Counted from the first letter of the stretch, positions 7,675 through 16,573 are shown. The stretch is DNA of 64,000 nt from UMGS902 sp045580835 (GCA_045580835.1 JAZNOM010000091.1:5088-69087); one strand, 5' to 3'. The notes: generated by a model from the letters alone, not told the origin. Numbers and translations: made by a program.

Positions 7675-10299
7675 TTACTTGATAATTTCATATGCAACGT
7701 TATTCTCTTTAGCGTAACTCTCGGTATACGAGCCCTCACGGCACTTAATGCCCTCAAAGTTATAACCAACGGTAAATGCCTGCTCGCCGATTACCTTTAC
7801 ACTGTCAGGCAGTTCAACACTTTCAAGGTTGTCACACCATAAAAAAGCATTTTCACCGATTTCGGTGACACCGTTTGGAACAACGATATTTTTGATGCTG
7901 TCGCACTCTGCAAATGCGCCGCCTCTTATCTTGGTTACGCCGGACGGAATTGTAAATTCGCTCGTATTGTAAGGCACATAGATAAGTTCAGAAGAATCCC
8001 TCGTATAAAGCGCGCCTTGGTCATCAAGTTTAAAGTTTCCGCCAAGCTCCAATTCAAGCTTGAGTTCATAGCAAGCCACAAACGGCGACATCTCACCGAT
8101 GCTTTCTACGCTCTTGGGTATTGTAAATCTTTCAAGCGACTCGCAGTAGCAAAAAGCACTTGCACCGATATGTTTTACTCCGTTTGGAAGTACAATTTCT
8201 TTTAAGCTATCACATTTACCAAACGCGCCATCGCCGATGCGCTCAAGCTTTTTTGGAAGAGATATGTTTTCAAGCGAATAGCACTCATAAAACGCGCCGT
8301 CGCCGATGCTTGTAACGCCGTTTGGAATTTCAACATTTACAAGCAAGTCGCAATCGCTGAAAAGCTCGTTTGAAATTTCGGTAATTCCGCTCGGAAGTTT
8401 AACACTTTTAAGACCGTAGCACTCGCTGAACGCGCCCTCGTCAATAAAGGTTACGCTTTCGGGGATTGAAATACTTTCAAGTGCATTGCAGCCGTTAAAC
8501 GCGCCTGAGCCGATACTTTCAAGAGAGTTTGGAAGAGTGATATCTGCTAAAGCTTCACAATCCCAGAACACAGACGACTCTATGGATTTAATGCCGTTTG
8601 GCATCTCAATACCTTCAAGCTTTTCACACCATGCAAATGCGCTGTGTTCGATTTCCTTCAAACTGTTTGGCAGGTCAATGCTCTTTAAATTTCCGCAATG
8701 CTTAAACGCCTGAACACCAATTCTTTCAATGCCTTCGGGAACGATAACGCTTTCAAAGTCAGAGTACGCAAGTCCGACGTACTGCACGTTATTTTCATAG
8801 TCCCATACGCTGTCGATTGCAGTAACCTTGTAGCCGTCAATCTCACTCGGAATTACAACGTTTACACCGTAGCCGATATAATCGGCGATTGTCGCTTCAT
8901 TGCCCTGCGTTGCGATTATATAGTCGCCGCTTGTGATAAAGGCGTCATATTCGGATGCTAAATCTACCTCTTCGCCGTCGTGGAAATAGCTGTTAAATGA
9001 ATCAAGCGAAACGTTTACAATATCGTCACCCTGATACATAAAGGAAATCTGATAATCAACCTCTTCATTTGTGTAAAGCTCGAAATTATGCTCACCCTCG
9101 CTTGAATGCACAAGCTCAAAGCCGTTCTTTTCAAGAATATCGCGCGCCTCTTTGACAGAGCTGCTTATATTCAAACCCATGCAGTTTACAACCTCGCCGA
9201 GAATCTGAATGCTATAAACCGTCTGGTCGCCGTTTTCATCGGTTATATACTGAAAAATTATATAATCGTACTTGTCGCCGTACCTAAACTTATAGCTGAT
9301 GTACTCCTCGCCTGGCTCATAAGATTCTTTTTCATATCCATCGCCAAAGCAAGCGATAACCTCTTCGAGCGGCATATCAACAAATACGCCAAGGTCAACC
9401 TTTGCGTAAGCAGCTGCCGTGTCACTGTCAAGCGCTGCATACTCATTTGCAAAATCGTTTGAAGGCTTGTCACCCTTAACTGCATTTGAAATGCCAAAGC
9501 CTGCGCCAACAGCTACGGCAACCGCAACTGCGCCCGCAACAGCCTTTGCTGCTATCGGCATTGCCGCAATTTTTGCAAGAATTCCGCCGCTTGCTGCCGT
9601 TGTAGCAGCCGCGGTAGCAGCACCTGCTGCACTTGCGGTAACGCTTGTAAGAATAGCCGCCGACGCCGCACTTGAAAGCGAATAATCCTCTGCCACCTTT
9701 TGCAAAATGAGTCCGAGAACGGGGATAGCATGCAGCTTTGTTCCCTTCTTTTCCAAATCTTCCACCTGCTCTTTTATCTGCCGTCTGGCATAATTCAAAC
9801 GACTTTTAACGGTGTTTTCGCTGACCTGCAAAAGCTCGGCAATGCGTGAAACAGGAAGCTCGTTGTAGTAATAAAGAATCACCGCAACACGCTGCGCATC
9901 GGGAAGAGAGTCTACAATTGCCATGATAAGACGGCATGTTTCTTTGTTATCGGCATATGCATGCGGGATAAAATCCTCGTCAAGCTCGGGGAGATTTAAA
10001 AGCATTTCATCTGCTTCATCTGTGCCGAGCGCCGAAGGCTTGTGCGATGCAAGATAGTTTTTGCAAACATTTACGGTAATCTGACGAAGCCAGCCGATAA
10101 ACGCCTCCGGCACCTTAAGCGTGCCGAGTTTTTCAATTGCTTTGATGTACACATCCTGCACGATATCCTCGGCTGCGGTTTCGTTACCGGTAATTTTCAG
10201 TGCGTTGAAGTATACCATCTTCTGCGTCTGTTCAAAAAGGACTGCAAATGCCTTTGTATCTCCCTTTTGTGCTTTGATTACTACATCTTTAAGTTCCAT
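7675..10299 (-). CDS. ECF sigma factor fused to a transmembrane segment and BspA-like LRR ectodomain
   Basis: 874 residues. Residues about 8-80 are sigma-70 region 2 (AFAVLFEQTQKMVYFNALKI, then AAEDIVQDVYIKA), 125-178 region 4 with helix-turn-helix (SLPDAQRVAVILYYYNELPV, then ENTVKSRLNYARRQIKEQ). A basic linker and an Ala-rich stretch (205-245) lead to one hydrophobic helix (about 246-272). After the basic anchor NAVKG comes an acidic extracytoplasmic domain (about 277-510), then some ten LRR_5 repeats to the C-terminus. Free ECF factors are about 170-200 residues, so nearly 700 residues are extra. ATG 10299 has GGAGG at 6 bp. First gene of an operon with the 5157-7664 lipoprotein. I infer a membrane-tethered sigma factor controlled by its own outside domain; release may need proteolysis. 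Confidence 0.9.
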   Translation of the reverse strand: MELKDVVIKAQKGDTKAFAVLFEQTQKMVYFNALKITGNETAAEDIVQDVYIKAIEKLGTLKVPEAFIGWLRQITVNVCKNYLASHKPSALGTDEADEMLLNLPELDEDFIPHAYADNKETCRLIMAIVDSLPDAQRVAVILYYYNELPVSRIAELLQVSENTVKSRLNYARRQIKEQVEDLEKKGTKLHAIPVLGLILQKVAEDYSLSSAASAAILTSVTASAAGAATAAATTAASGGILAKIAAMPIAAKAVAGAVAVAVAVGAGFGISNAVKGDKPSNDFANEYAALDSDTAAAYAKVDLGVFVDMPLEEVIACFGDGYEKESYEPGEEYISYKFRYGDKYDYIIFQYITDENGDQTVYSIQILGEVVNCMGLNISSSVKEARDILEKNGFELVHSSEGEHNFELYTNEEVDYQISFMYQGDDIVNVSLDSFNSYFHDGEEVDLASEYDAFITSGDYIIATQGNEATIADYIGYGVNVVIPSEIDGYKVTAIDSVWDYENNVQYVGLAYSDFESVIVPEGIERIGVQAFKHCGNLKSIDLPNSLKEIEHSAFAWCEKLEGIEMPNGIKSIESSVFWDCEALADITLPNSLESIGSGAFNGCNALESISIPESVTFIDEGAFSECYGLKSVKLPSGITEISNELFSDCDLLVNVEIPNGVTSIGDGAFYECYSLENISLPKKLERIGDGAFGKCDSLKEIVLPNGVKHIGASAFCYCESLERFTIPKSVESIGEMSPFVACYELKLELELGGNFKLDDQGALYTRDSSELIYVPYNTSEFTIPSGVTKIRGGAFAECDSIKNIVVPNGVTEIGENAFLWCDNLESVELPDSVKVIGEQAFTVGYNFEGIKCREGSYTESYAKENNVAYEIIK

Positions 10300-10333
10300 T
10301 TTCAACCTCCAAAAGTCGTTTTCTATTAACAAA

Positions 10334-10358
10334 GACAAATAAAAAATGCTTTAGGTTT
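10334..10358 (-). promoter_or_regulatory. Possible ECF-type (autoregulated) promoter
   Basis: Minus strand AAACCT (10358-10353), exactly 16 bp, then GTCTTT beginning at 10336. This resembles the AAC-type -35 and GTC-type -10 with 16 bp spacing used by many ECF sigma factors. It lies 35 bp before the fusion gene start. No good sigma-A pair is seen here. Confidence 0.4.
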
Positions 10359-10376
10359 TATAATTTTAAAATTTTT

Positions 10377-10412
10377 CAAAAAATTTATCTGCATGTAGCC
10401 ATGCAGATAAAT
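10377..10412 (-). terminator. Terminator after the FAD oxidoreductase gene
   Basis: 13 bp stem ATTTATCTGCATG / CATGCAGATAAAT (10383-10395 and 10400-10412), loop of 4; on the minus strand it is followed by TTTTTTG. Confidence 0.85.
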
Positions 10413-10416
10413 CTGA

Positions 10417-11598
10417 TTATAATTTTTCGTCAAAATGTATGCGGAAATTGTTTTTGCGGAGTATCCCCTGCAAAGTCGGCACATCCACCTTGCGCGCCGC
10501 TATATTTTCATCAATAGCGAGTACCGCCGCGCGTGCCGCGACCTCGCCCGTTTGGCATGCAACGGGGATTACTCTTGTTGCATCCCATGCGCCGCCGTGC
10601 GCAGAAATTACTCTGCCCGCGGCAAACATATTGGTATATTCGGGGGAATAGAGCGTGCCGTAAGGGATTTCAAACCAATATCCCTTTTTGCCAAAATAAG
10701 GACAAGTTCCGACAGAATCCGCGTGGGGCTTGTAAAGGTCATCCATGGTCATCTCATACTCGCCCACGATATGGCGAATCATTCGGAACTGCGGCATCAT
10801 CGGCAGTGCAACGATTTCCTGCGCACACGGCTCATTTTGCTTGATTTCATCAAGCAAAAGCTGTTGACCTTTAATAATATAGTTGTTTACCTCGTCACCT
10901 GTAACACCGGCATAATGCGGGAAGCCCTCAGGGTGTCCCTTGCCCGTCATACCGCTGCCGCTTACGTGCCAGCCGCGCACCTTAAGCATGTTGTACTCCT
11001 TGTTCGGTGCAAAGTCAACGATATGAGAATAGTAGGACATATAGTTTTCACCGTCGCGGCATTCTGCGCCTGCGCGGCTGAACATTATGCAGTTGCCGCT
11101 TGCATCAATCAGTGCGCGACAGGAGTAAAACTCGGTACCGCCTACCGTTTCAACTGCAACGCCCTTTACGGTTTTGCCGTCCATCTCGGGATATGTAACA
11201 AGCGCGTCATAGCGAATATCCGCGCCCGCTTCAAGCAGCATTTCCTGCAAAACGAGTGACATTACGGTTGGAGAAAAGTGAGTTACAAATCTATCCGCGG
11301 TGTCCTGCTCCCACACTCCCTCTTTTTGCCAACATTCGGGCAAGCGATGCATGCAGTATCTGATAGTTCTGCGGAGTATTTCCTCGGAAATACCGGAAAT
11401 AAGCTTTTTGCCCTCGGCATTGCAAAGCGGCTCCCACCAGTTGATAAGACCTATAGTCGCAAGACCGCCAAGCGCCGCCGCCTTTTCAAGCAGAAGTGTC
11501 TTTTTGCCTGCGCGTGCCGCCGCAACGGCTGCAGCCACACCTGCAACACCGCCGCCGACAACCACTATGTCATAATCCTTTTTTAAAACATAATTCAT
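10417..11598 (-). CDS. FAD-dependent oxidoreductase (FAD_oxidored family)
   Basis: 393-residue flavoprotein. The N-terminal Rossmann loop VVVGGGVAGVAAAVAAARAG (about 12-31) binds the FAD ADP moiety, followed by the acidic LLLEKAA and GLATIGLINWW typical of this family. LIDASGNCIMFSRAG and the C-terminal NMFAAGRVISAHGGAWDATR (flavin-binding) complete the fold. No signal peptide. ATG 11598 has GGAGAAG upstream and begins 2 bp after the stop of the secreted C39-like gene, so the two are co-transcribed. Substrate unknown; relatives often sit in carbohydrate gene clusters. A terminator follows. Confidence 0.85.
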   Translation of the reverse strand: MNYVLKKDYDIVVVGGGVAGVAAAVAAARAGKKTLLLEKAAALGGLATIGLINWWEPLCNAEGKKLISGISEEILRRTIRYCMHRLPECWQKEGVWEQDTADRFVTHFSPTVMSLVLQEMLLEAGADIRYDALVTYPEMDGKTVKGVAVETVGGTEFYSCRALIDASGNCIMFSRAGAECRDGENYMSYYSHIVDFAPNKEYNMLKVRGWHVSGSGMTGKGHPEGFPHYAGVTGDEVNNYIIKGQQLLLDEIKQNEPCAQEIVALPMMPQFRMIRHIVGEYEMTMDDLYKPHADSVGTCPYFGKKGYWFEIPYGTLYSPEYTNMFAAGRVISAHGGAWDATRVIPVACQTGEVAARAAVLAIDENIAARKVDVPTLQGILRKNNFRIHFDEKL

Positions 11599-11600
11599 AA

Positions 11601-13049
11601 TTACTTCTCCGTCGGAACAAAGTTAAAAACTATCATTGAGCGCATATGGTAATAACGGTAACGAAGTCCGTATGACGTTGAGTTTTCGAATAAAACATCA
11701 TCGCCCTCTGCACGCACCTGACCTGCTGAATCGTATATCTTAAAGCGATATTTTTCAGGATTTGTTTCGTCAGGATTTACACACTCGGTAACAACGATAT
11801 GGTGCGAGCCGTTGTAGGAATTCTCCATAGAAACGATAACCCCTTCGGGATGCTCGTCAAGCGCTTCCTTGAGTTTCTTTTTGGTTACACCGTAGGTACG
11901 CACCGCCTCAAGCGGCTGACCGTACAGAGTAAATGACTCGGCTATTTGCTTGATGTTTATCATAATCGGATTGTTATAAAGCGTGCCCTTGGACGAGGTA
12001 AGTCCGCGATTGCCCGAGTTTGCAAGCGCAACCGTATACGGGTCAGCCTCAAGATTTCCATCCGCCTCAAAGCGGAAATCATAGCCGCCCTCATAGCGCG
12101 CGCCGAGGTTATGCAACACCATTGCAACCGAAGTCAACGCACAGCCGGTATCCATCCAGTCGAGTCCGCGGTTATAGCCGTTAATGATAAAACGCTTGTG
12201 TGAACCCGAATAGAAATACACGTTGGCAAGCTCGCCGCCGTGCCAGCCGCCCTTTGTAGCAAGATGCTGCGAATACCATGTAAAGGCATCCTCGTCAACG
12301 ATTTTCACATCAATGCTTCGGCTTTCATCACCTATAGTAGCGGTGACAGTTACGGTGCCTGCTTTAAGCGCGCAAAAACTGCCGTCATCATCAATCATAA
12401 GCATGGTATCATCGCTCGACGACCACTTTGCAAGACCTGCCATATAAGCAGGCTTTGTAACCGCGTATACGGAGCTTACACCGTAAAGTTTTACCTCATC
12501 GGCAACGGTTTTAAGTTCAAAAGAAGAAAGCGCAACGGGAGAAATATCCCAAAGCTGACTGGACGCGCCGCCATATTCCTCGCCTTCTACAAGAGTCATT
12601 CTGTAAAGCGTACTGCGGTTGGTTGTTCCGAGAACAACTTCACCGCTTGAAATCACATAACCGCCTTCTGTGCCGCTGATTTTAAAACAAGAGTTATCGC
12701 CGATTTCAGCCGACTTTGAAACACGCTCGCCGATTGTACTTTGCATGCAAAACGCATATTCGCCCGCCTCGCTTTGCGGATATAAAAGATATGTACCGTC
12801 ATCCTGCTTGACAAGAAGAATATTTTCGCCCTCCTCGCCGTTTTGCATATCGGTATATGCAAAACCGCCTGCGGCATATTTTCTGTCAAAAGCATTCAGA
12901 TACTCTCCGCTCGCTATGTTTTTAATTGTGTAAACGCCGCTTGCAGGCCCCTCTCCCACAGGAATAGAAACCTCTGTATCCGCCGCGATGCCAAACGAAA
13001 GGCATAAAAGCAACAGAATCGCAGCTAATAAAAAAATATATTTTTTCAA
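11601..13049 (-). CDS. Secreted C39-like cysteine peptidase-fold protein with Ig-like domain
   Basis: 482 residues. Signal peptide LKKYIFLLAAILLLLCLSFG, cleaved near IAA-DTE. An N-terminal domain (VYTIKNIASGEYLNAFD, RICIN-like) is followed by a bacterial Ig-like domain (AKWSSSDDTMLMIDDDGSF, GTVTVTATIGD). The C-terminal half is a peptidase C39-like/papain fold with Cys in DTGCALTSVAMVLHNLG, His in GSHHIVVTECV and an Asp in FKIYDSAG as the probable triad. I choose TTG 13049 as start: GAGGA lies 7 bp upstream and it opens the signal peptide. The in-frame ATG at 13079 is inside the preceding terminator hairpin. Substrate unknown. Co-transcribed with the flavoprotein. Confidence 0.8.
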   Translation of the reverse strand: MKKYIFLLAAILLLLCLSFGIAADTEVSIPVGEGPASGVYTIKNIASGEYLNAFDRKYAAGGFAYTDMQNGEEGENILLVKQDDGTYLLYPQSEAGEYAFCMQSTIGERVSKSAEIGDNSCFKISGTEGGYVISSGEVVLGTTNRSTLYRMTLVEGEEYGGASSQLWDISPVALSSFELKTVADEVKLYGVSSVYAVTKPAYMAGLAKWSSSDDTMLMIDDDGSFCALKAGTVTVTATIGDESRSIDVKIVDEDAFTWYSQHLATKGGWHGGELANVYFYSGSHKRFIINGYNRGLDWMDTGCALTSVAMVLHNLGARYEGGYDFRFEADGNLEADPYTVALANSGNRGLTSSKGTLYNNPIMINIKQIAESFTLYGQPLEAVRTYGVTKKKLKEALDEHPEGVIVSMENSYNGSHHIVVTECVNPDETNPEKYRFKIYDSAGQVRAEGDDVLFENSTSYGLRYRYYHMRSMIVFNFVPTEK

Positions 13050-13066
13050 AGATTTATCCTCGCATA

Positions 13067-13102
13067 AAAAAATACCCATAGTTACAAAACCATGGGTATT
13101 TT
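13067..13102 (-). terminator. Terminator of the murJ-GT4-vanZ operon
   Basis: 11 bp stem AAAATACCCAT / ATGGGTATTTT (13069-13079 and 13092-13102), loop of 12, followed on the minus strand by a T-run. It separates the operon from the next signal-peptide gene. Confidence 0.8.
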
Positions 13103-13122
13103 ATCATATTAATATATAAATG

Positions 13123-13620
13123 TCAACTTTTACGGTTAAGCCAAACTTTCGCAATCACAAGCACAAACACCACGCCAAAAAGCACACCGGCACTGTCCAG
13201 CACAACATCGCTAAACATAGCTCCGCGCCCCGGCACAAATGCCTGATGAAACTCGTCGCTCGCGGCGTAAAGCGCTCCTCGAATCCACGATAAAAGCAAG
13301 TGACCAACCCACGCTCTATAGTTATAGAGCGAAACAAATGCAAAAAATGCTCCAAGCACAGCATAAATGCCAAAATGCGTGATTTTGCGAACAATATGGT
13401 CAACATCCAAAAGAACTTCTGTCTTTTCTGCCGTGCCAAGCTCTTCAAAATCAGCAACAAGAATCGGCGCAAGCAGTTCGGCTATACTGCCGCTCTGCTC
13501 TGCGGAAACCGAAGCAGGCATGGAAGACATGACAAAAATAAACAAGCACCATGCAACCGCAAGAATCACCGCAAATGCATACACTTTTCGCGAAGTATAA
13601 AGTCTTATTGTTTTTGGCAT
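13123..13620 (-). CDS. VanZ family membrane protein
   Basis: 165 residues, four hydrophobic segments. VanZ signature residues are present: RKITHFGIYAVLG (about 78-90) and ASDEFHQAFVPGRGAMFSDV (about 119-138) plus a conserved Asp-Ser-Ala-Gly. VanZ-like proteins can alter teicoplanin sensitivity, but most members are of unknown role in the envelope. The gene overlaps the GT4 gene by 16 bp and ends the murJ operon, which supports an envelope role. Confidence 0.88.
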   Translation of the reverse strand: MPKTIRLYTSRKVYAFAVILAVAWCLFIFVMSSMPASVSAEQSGSIAELLAPILVADFEELGTAEKTEVLLDVDHIVRKITHFGIYAVLGAFFAFVSLYNYRAWVGHLLLSWIRGALYAASDEFHQAFVPGRGAMFSDVVLDSAGVLFGVVFVLVIAKVWLNRKS

Positions 13621-14738
13621 CTTTGATTATATCCGTCCTCGTAAATCTTTTCCACCTTGCCTGTCATAATCTTGCCGGTCAGGCGGCAGATGTATTTGGA
13701 GTATGCAAACTTTGACATTTCTTCAAGCTTCTTGGGATTTGCCATGATTTTTTCAATACTGTCTGCAAGGTTTGGCGCGCTCTTTTGCGGAATGATATAT
13801 CCGTTCTTATCATTTTCGATAATATACGAGTTGCCGCCGTAATTTGTGGCAATGGCAGGCTTCGCAAGGCTCATGGCTTCGATAAGTGCCATGCTTGTAG
13901 CCTCAGTGCCAAACGAGCAGTTGATTATAACATCCATTACCTCAATATACGGCGCCACATCACCGACAAAGCCTGCAAAAATAACGCTGTCTGAAAGTCC
14001 AAGTTCCTCGGTTTTTGCCTTGAGCATTCCCTCGGTTGTACCCGTGCCGATAATAAGCACCTTGAGGTTCTCACATCCGCGGTCACGCATGATTTTCGCT
14101 GCCTCGATAAGATAAATGTGTCCCTTTACCTCCTCAAGACGCGCGGACATGCCTACCACAAAATCGCCCTCTTTTATTCCGAGAGCCGCGCGAAGTTCAT
14201 CCGCTTCATCCGCGCTCACCTCTCGAAGCGGCTCTGCGCCGTTGATAACAACCTCAATCTTCTTGGGATTCGCACCCATTGCGGTAAGGTTTTCCTTGGT
14301 GGACTCCGAAACTGCAATCATCTGCGTAGAAAGCGTGTTGTTAATGAATCCGCACACATTGCGAAGCGGAAAGCGCGTAAGTATCGGGCGTGGTGCAAAG
14401 GTTGAGTGTCTTGTGTGAATACGCACCTTTACTCCTGCCAAAAATGCTGCTATGCGAGCAGAAAACGCCGCGTGTGTATGGACTATGTCCGGCTTTTCTG
14501 CCTTAAAAATCTTTGTATACTCGCTTATTGCGCCAAGGTCGAGCGACTTGTCCGCGCCTCCCTCGGTGCAAATGTAGGTAAAGCCAAGCGAGTCGATACG
14601 CGGTATAAGCTTACTGCCGTAAGGAAGCACTACTTTTACATCAAAGCGACTGCGGTCAATGTTGCGAAGCGTGGTAAGCAGCACCGTGCCTGCACCGCCG
14701 ATATTTGTATCGCTTATAACATGAATTACTTTTATCAT
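13605..14738 (-). CDS. Glycosyltransferase family 4 (GT-B fold)
   Basis: 377 residues. It opens with VIHVISDTNIGGAGTVLL, the usual GT4 acceptor-domain start with a Gly-rich loop, has IVHTHAAFSARIAAFLAG, and the donor-site E-x7-E motif EATSMALIEAMSLAKP. The start overlaps the murJ stop by 4 bp (ATGA) and its end overlaps vanZ by 16 bp, so the three genes are translationally coupled. Probably adds a hexose to a lipid carrier or cell-wall glycan; the sugar is unknown. Confidence 0.88.
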   Translation of the reverse strand: MIKVIHVISDTNIGGAGTVLLTTLRNIDRSRFDVKVVLPYGSKLIPRIDSLGFTYICTEGGADKSLDLGAISEYTKIFKAEKPDIVHTHAAFSARIAAFLAGVKVRIHTRHSTFAPRPILTRFPLRNVCGFINNTLSTQMIAVSESTKENLTAMGANPKKIEVVINGAEPLREVSADEADELRAALGIKEGDFVVGMSARLEEVKGHIYLIEAAKIMRDRGCENLKVLIIGTGTTEGMLKAKTEELGLSDSVIFAGFVGDVAPYIEVMDVIINCSFGTEATSMALIEAMSLAKPAIATNYGGNSYIIENDKNGYIIPQKSAPNLADSIEKIMANPKKLEEMSKFAYSKYICRLTGKIMTGKVEKIYEDGYNQRCQKQ

Positions 14739-16261
14739 TGTTTATTTCTCCTTGAAAGTGCGCGTATTTCGGTAGGCGAAAGCAGTAGTAAAGCCATGCC
14801 GTAAACGGCAATTCCCACACCACCTACCAAAATCACGCGAAGGATATCAATATCTGTATTTAAACTTGCGTTGACAAGGTATACACAACCGCTCATTGCC
14901 GCAGTTGCAATGACGGATTTTACAATGTCCAGAAAGTCTTTGTACGAAAACAGAGCGCCGTCTCTCGAAAGCAAAATATAGTTCAGTGCGGCACAAATCG
15001 CAATGGTTATCGAAGATGCAACCGCAATACCGATAAAGCCTACGGCATCCACCAAAACGGTTACGATAATAATATTTGCCACGATTGCAAGCATTGAAGC
15101 AAGCATCGGCGCTTTAACCTTTTGCTTTGCGAAAAAGAGTTTTGTAAGAACCTCGTTTGCTGACATGAACGGTATTCCGAGCGCGAGATATTTAAGCACC
15201 GATGCGGTCATTTCAGCATCGTATGCGGTAAACTCACCGCGCATGTAAATTGCGCGCGTGATAGGCTCTGCGAGGAAGAATATACCTGCAGCAAGCGGTA
15301 TCATAAGGTAGAGCAGAATCTTAACCGATGAAGCCGCAAACGTGCGTGCGCCGTCGCTATCGCCCTCCGCCTCTGCGCGCGACAGACGCGGAAACAAAAG
15401 ATTGGTTGCGACAAACGAGAACACGCCTACAATGATAATGTAAAGGCGGTTTGCGTAGTTGACCATGGTTATGCCGCTGTCCCCTTCAAAACCCGATGCA
15501 AAACGGGTGTTGATAACATTGCACACAGGCTGAAGCCATGAGCAAACGAGAATAGGCAATGCCATTTTCATTGAGCGGATGATATGTTCGTCTTTGAAAT
15601 TAAGCGTTGGCTTAAATCTAAAGCCCAGCTTGTGCGCAGACGGTGCCTGAATTGCCGCCTGCAAAAACCAGCCGATTACAAGTGCTACAGAAAGCCCCCA
15701 CACATCAAAGCGGTCGCTTAACGTGTAGAAATAAAGCACCATAACAAGGTTTGAAACAAGGCTCATTATCGCCGGAAGCGTGTACTTTTCAAAAGATTGC
15801 AGTATTCCTACATAACAGTATGCAATTCCCGTAAAAATTATCATCGGGAACATAATTCGGCTGAGTTCGGTGGCAAATTCCTTTACCGTGTCTGACACAT
15901 CGGGGGCAAGGAAAGACACAAGCGGATATGAAAAAAGCATGCCGAGCACCGAGATTATAAGCGTTATAACAAGGATAAGATTAAAGTAGCGGTTTGCAAA
16001 TGAAAATGCTTTTTCTTTGCCCTCTTTAACCATAAGCTCGTTGAAAATCGGAATAAATGCCGCAGTTACAACGCCGCCCAGTGCAAAATCAAAAAGCGTT
16101 ATCGGGAGTCGGCTTGCCGCCTCATACGCGGCAGCACTGACACCCGTACCAAAAGTGGAGGCAAGCAGCATATCGCGAAGCAGTCCAAGCGCCTTGGAAA
16201 GCAGCGTTACAAACACCATAAGCAGCGCCGTAGATGCAATTTTCTTTGTCGCGTTTGCCAT
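14735..16261 (-). CDS. murJ: Lipid II flippase MurJ/MviN family
   Basis: 508-residue MOP-superfamily membrane protein with about 14 hydrophobic segments, the normal MurJ length. N-terminus TLLSKALGLLRDMLLASTFG and the following RLPITLFDFALGGVVTAAFI match MurJ, including the conserved Arg-Asp pair in helix 1 and the FIPIFNE motif. It flips the lipid-linked peptidoglycan precursor across the membrane. ATG 16261 has GGAGG. First gene of the operon with GT4 and vanZ. Confidence 0.88.
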   Translation of the reverse strand: MANATKKIASTALLMVFVTLLSKALGLLRDMLLASTFGTGVSAAAYEAASRLPITLFDFALGGVVTAAFIPIFNELMVKEGKEKAFSFANRYFNLILVITLIISVLGMLFSYPLVSFLAPDVSDTVKEFATELSRIMFPMIIFTGIAYCYVGILQSFEKYTLPAIMSLVSNLVMVLYFYTLSDRFDVWGLSVALVIGWFLQAAIQAPSAHKLGFRFKPTLNFKDEHIIRSMKMALPILVCSWLQPVCNVINTRFASGFEGDSGITMVNYANRLYIIIVGVFSFVATNLLFPRLSRAEAEGDSDGARTFAASSVKILLYLMIPLAAGIFFLAEPITRAIYMRGEFTAYDAEMTASVLKYLALGIPFMSANEVLTKLFFAKQKVKAPMLASMLAIVANIIIVTVLVDAVGFIGIAVASSITIAICAALNYILLSRDGALFSYKDFLDIVKSVIATAAMSGCVYLVNASLNTDIDILRVILVGGVGIAVYGMALLLLSPTEIRALSRRNKQ

Positions 16262-16319
16262 AGTATACCTCCTTTTGTAAAGTCTTAAAAGTAATTATAT
16301 GCGAGTGTAAAGTCAGTGG

Positions 16320-16572
16320 CTAAAAATCATTCTTTTTTTGAATTGCATCAAGTTGTTCTTGAGTTAACTCAACATATCTATTGTCCGCATACATTGTTTT
16401 TGTTGTATCAGCTATTGCTTTAGATATTCTTTCTACATCAATTTCGTTATGAAATAGCGGTTCATAGTTGGAATTTTGTGCAACCATTATAAACGAATCA
16501 CCTTCCCAATCAATAGCGAAAGATGTCTTGATTTTTGTTCCATCAGTTACATCAAAAAATTCCTGTCGTCAT
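16320..16572 (-). pseudogene. Small gene with a frameshift, function unknown
   Basis: Read on the minus strand from ATG 16572, the frame stops after six codons. If one T is removed from the run of six near 16560, it continues for 83 codons to the TAG at 16320 (protein would start MTTGIFDVTDGTKIKTSF and end with LTQEQLDAIQKKNDF). The long frame has no start of its own. The ATG lies 1-2 bp past the repeat at 16574-16614. AT-rich, unlike its neighbours. Family not recognised. Either a decayed cassette gene or a sequencing error in a homopolymer. Confidence 0.55.
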
Positions 16573-16573
16573 T

